Source: Maniola hyperantus
Lineage: Eukaryota > Arthropoda > Insecta > Lepidoptera > Nymphalidae
Direction: 5' to 3'
Assembly: GCF_902806685.2 (NCBI RefSeq)
Contig: NC_048562.1
Span: 4,176,520-4,240,519 of the forward strand
Length of the DNA: 64,000 bases
This document shows, piece after piece, positions 62,446-64,000 of this stretch. A program made the position numbers and the translations under genes. The notes under the pieces were generated by a model. That model was not told where the DNA came from and made no database searches. It was given only the letters and a program-made list of their open reading frames with translations. Position 1 is the first letter of the stretch, and each line of letters opens with the position of its first letter.

Positions 62446-62645
62446 GTGGCCAACTCCATTGGCCAACTGTTGTACACAATTTCTCGTCAACATGATCAAC
62501 CCTACCACGCGGGTCAAGTGCCGATTGGCATCCGCACTTGGCCAGCAGCGTGGTAGACTACGGCCAAAACTTTTCTCACTCTGAGAGGAGACCCGTGCTC
62601 TGTAGTGAGCCAGCGATGTGTTGATCGTGATCGTGATGATGCACA

Positions 62646-64000
62646 ATGTACGCATTTAGATTGTTGTGAAGTTATCTCTCAGCTCTCTACATCGAAACTA
62701 ATCTGTACGCATGACGTCATCCGTTCAAGCCAGCTGATTTTATTAGAACAGGAAAAGAGATAAGCTCTCTATGTGTACAATCATCTGTACAAATTACGCC
62801 ACCCACTGCGTACGTCTGGCGCTAGAGTTTATAGCAGCTGTCTTATATTAATACTAGCTGAGCCACCCCGGCTTCGCTCTCGGGTGGAATTTAGAAAATC
62901 GATTTGGGGGTTGAATTTTCAAAAATTCTGGAACACGTATTTCTTCATTTGTGACCAAAACCCCAAATACAAATTTTCATGCAAATAACTTGAAAAATGA
63001 CGGACTTTCATCCCCTATTTAGGGATGGAATTTTGAAAAATCCTTTCTTAGTGGATACCATCGATATAAATCAAGATATGCCCAAGCGAACAAAATATTT
63101 CACGGTTTTGGAACCAAATAAATCAGCGCCACCTCTTAGATACTAATGAACGACCCGTTTGAAATCCAGACGTCACTGAGGTTGCATTGGTGCTAAGTAA
63201 AGTAAACATTTTAGGACCAATGAATCGGTGCCATTTTGCTTGTTCCATGGCCCTGTCCTTACGGATTCCATGGGATTTTTAAAAACCAAAATCCACGCGG
63301 ACGAAGTCGCGGGCTTCATCTGGTAAAATATATAAATGCGCGCGATCAAAGTCTGGCACACGCTAGTTAACTAAATAATCGCCTCTTTATGGCTATTATA
63401 AAGATAGAAAGTCCCCAACAGTAAAGATAATAGCATTGTACTGTCGCCATAAAAAGTGAATGAGTCACGAGTCACCACTGGCGCAGTCACGTGGCCAGTG
63501 GCGTGGTGCCACAGAGTGCTTTACTACAGGCTACAGGTTCCGTTTTTCCTTTTGAGGTACGGAACCCTAAAAATCATGATTTTTATTTATTTTTAATTTT
63601 TTACCACGAACGTCACGCTGTACGGAAGGTGAATAATGACGTCACAAATCCGTAAACGACAATTTTTTTCCAATTTTATAAAAATAGAGTAATTTCTGCT
63701 CGAAAATATTACATTGAAAGATATTGTGTCGTTTACGCATTGTGACGCCATTATTCGCTTTCACAAGAGATTACTTAAAATTATAATGAAAACTATTTTA
63801 ACAGAATAGATTTAGAATAAATGTATTATACCTACAATAATAAAATTACAACACTGTGTATGATAGCGTGTGTGTGTGTGTGTGGCAGAAAGATGCAGCA
63901 GAAAAATTCCGCGCCAGTTTTTCCGCACGCTGAATTCCGCAAGATTTGTCGCTAGCCGTAAAACGTGAATGAGTCAGCACTCGACGCAGTCAACACGCGG
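62646..64000. other. window end: repeat scraps, no exon found
   Basis: Helitron-like scraps at 62853-62905 (CTAGCTGAGCCACCCCGGC) and 63265-63323 (CCACGCGGACGAAGTCGCGG), a family-3 end at 63536-63572, and GTGAATGAGTCA twice (63456-63467 and 63966-63977). The missing E(Pc) first exon was not recognised here. Confidence 0.4.

Overview
The window is nuclear DNA of a lepidopteran (moth or butterfly). The evidence is an insect-type host gene split into many small exons, plus very dense short repeats of kinds common in Lepidoptera: Lep1-like Helitron fragments ending in CTAG, tRNA-derived SINEs, hAT-type MITEs and 3' ends of R1- and RTE-type LINEs. No bacterial, viral or CRISPR organisation is seen.

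One host gene explains most of the conserved coding sequence: Enhancer of Polycomb, E(Pc), on the minus strand. I could chain 21 coding exons from 39262 down to a stop codon at 4783. All splice sites are GT/AG, every junction keeps phase, and together they encode 1257 residues. They start inside the EPL1 domain (EHHLQRAIS) and end with the C-terminus MEVT. The first coding exon, expected to encode about 50 N-terminal residues, was not found and probably lies beyond 64000. If so, 39263-64000 is a first intron of more than 24.7 kb. E(Pc)/Epl1 proteins are scaffolds of the NuA4/Tip60 histone acetyltransferase complex.

Layout. 1-3000: repeats downstream of E(Pc). 3000-4782: candidate 3' UTR region with a tandem-repeat block that is open as a 224-residue minus-strand ORF. 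4783-39262: E(Pc) exons in introns filled with mobile elements. 35186-37111: a 5'-truncated LINE between long direct repeats. 39263-48730: repeats, a pentanucleotide microsatellite and a Crypton/KIAA1958-like N-terminal fragment. 48731-58112: a complete Ty3/Gypsy LTR retrotransposon with nearly identical 1473-bp LTRs, whose pol frame is broken at three places. 58113-64000: more repeats, including a clean nested insertion.

The most interesting signals are these. E(Pc) has three partial exon duplications, two of them ending at an in-frame TAG. Its exon 39121-39262 is bracketed by inverted repeat copies, a layout that favours circular RNA or exon skipping. Exon 8851-8977 is squeezed between two transposons within a few bases of both splice sites. 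A minisatellite includes a splice donor. A 3'-flanking tandem repeat varies in length only by multiples of three. Repeat families are described by their own ends; I have not assigned database names except where stated as likely. Exon boundaries come from reading the sequence and are not supported by transcript data.
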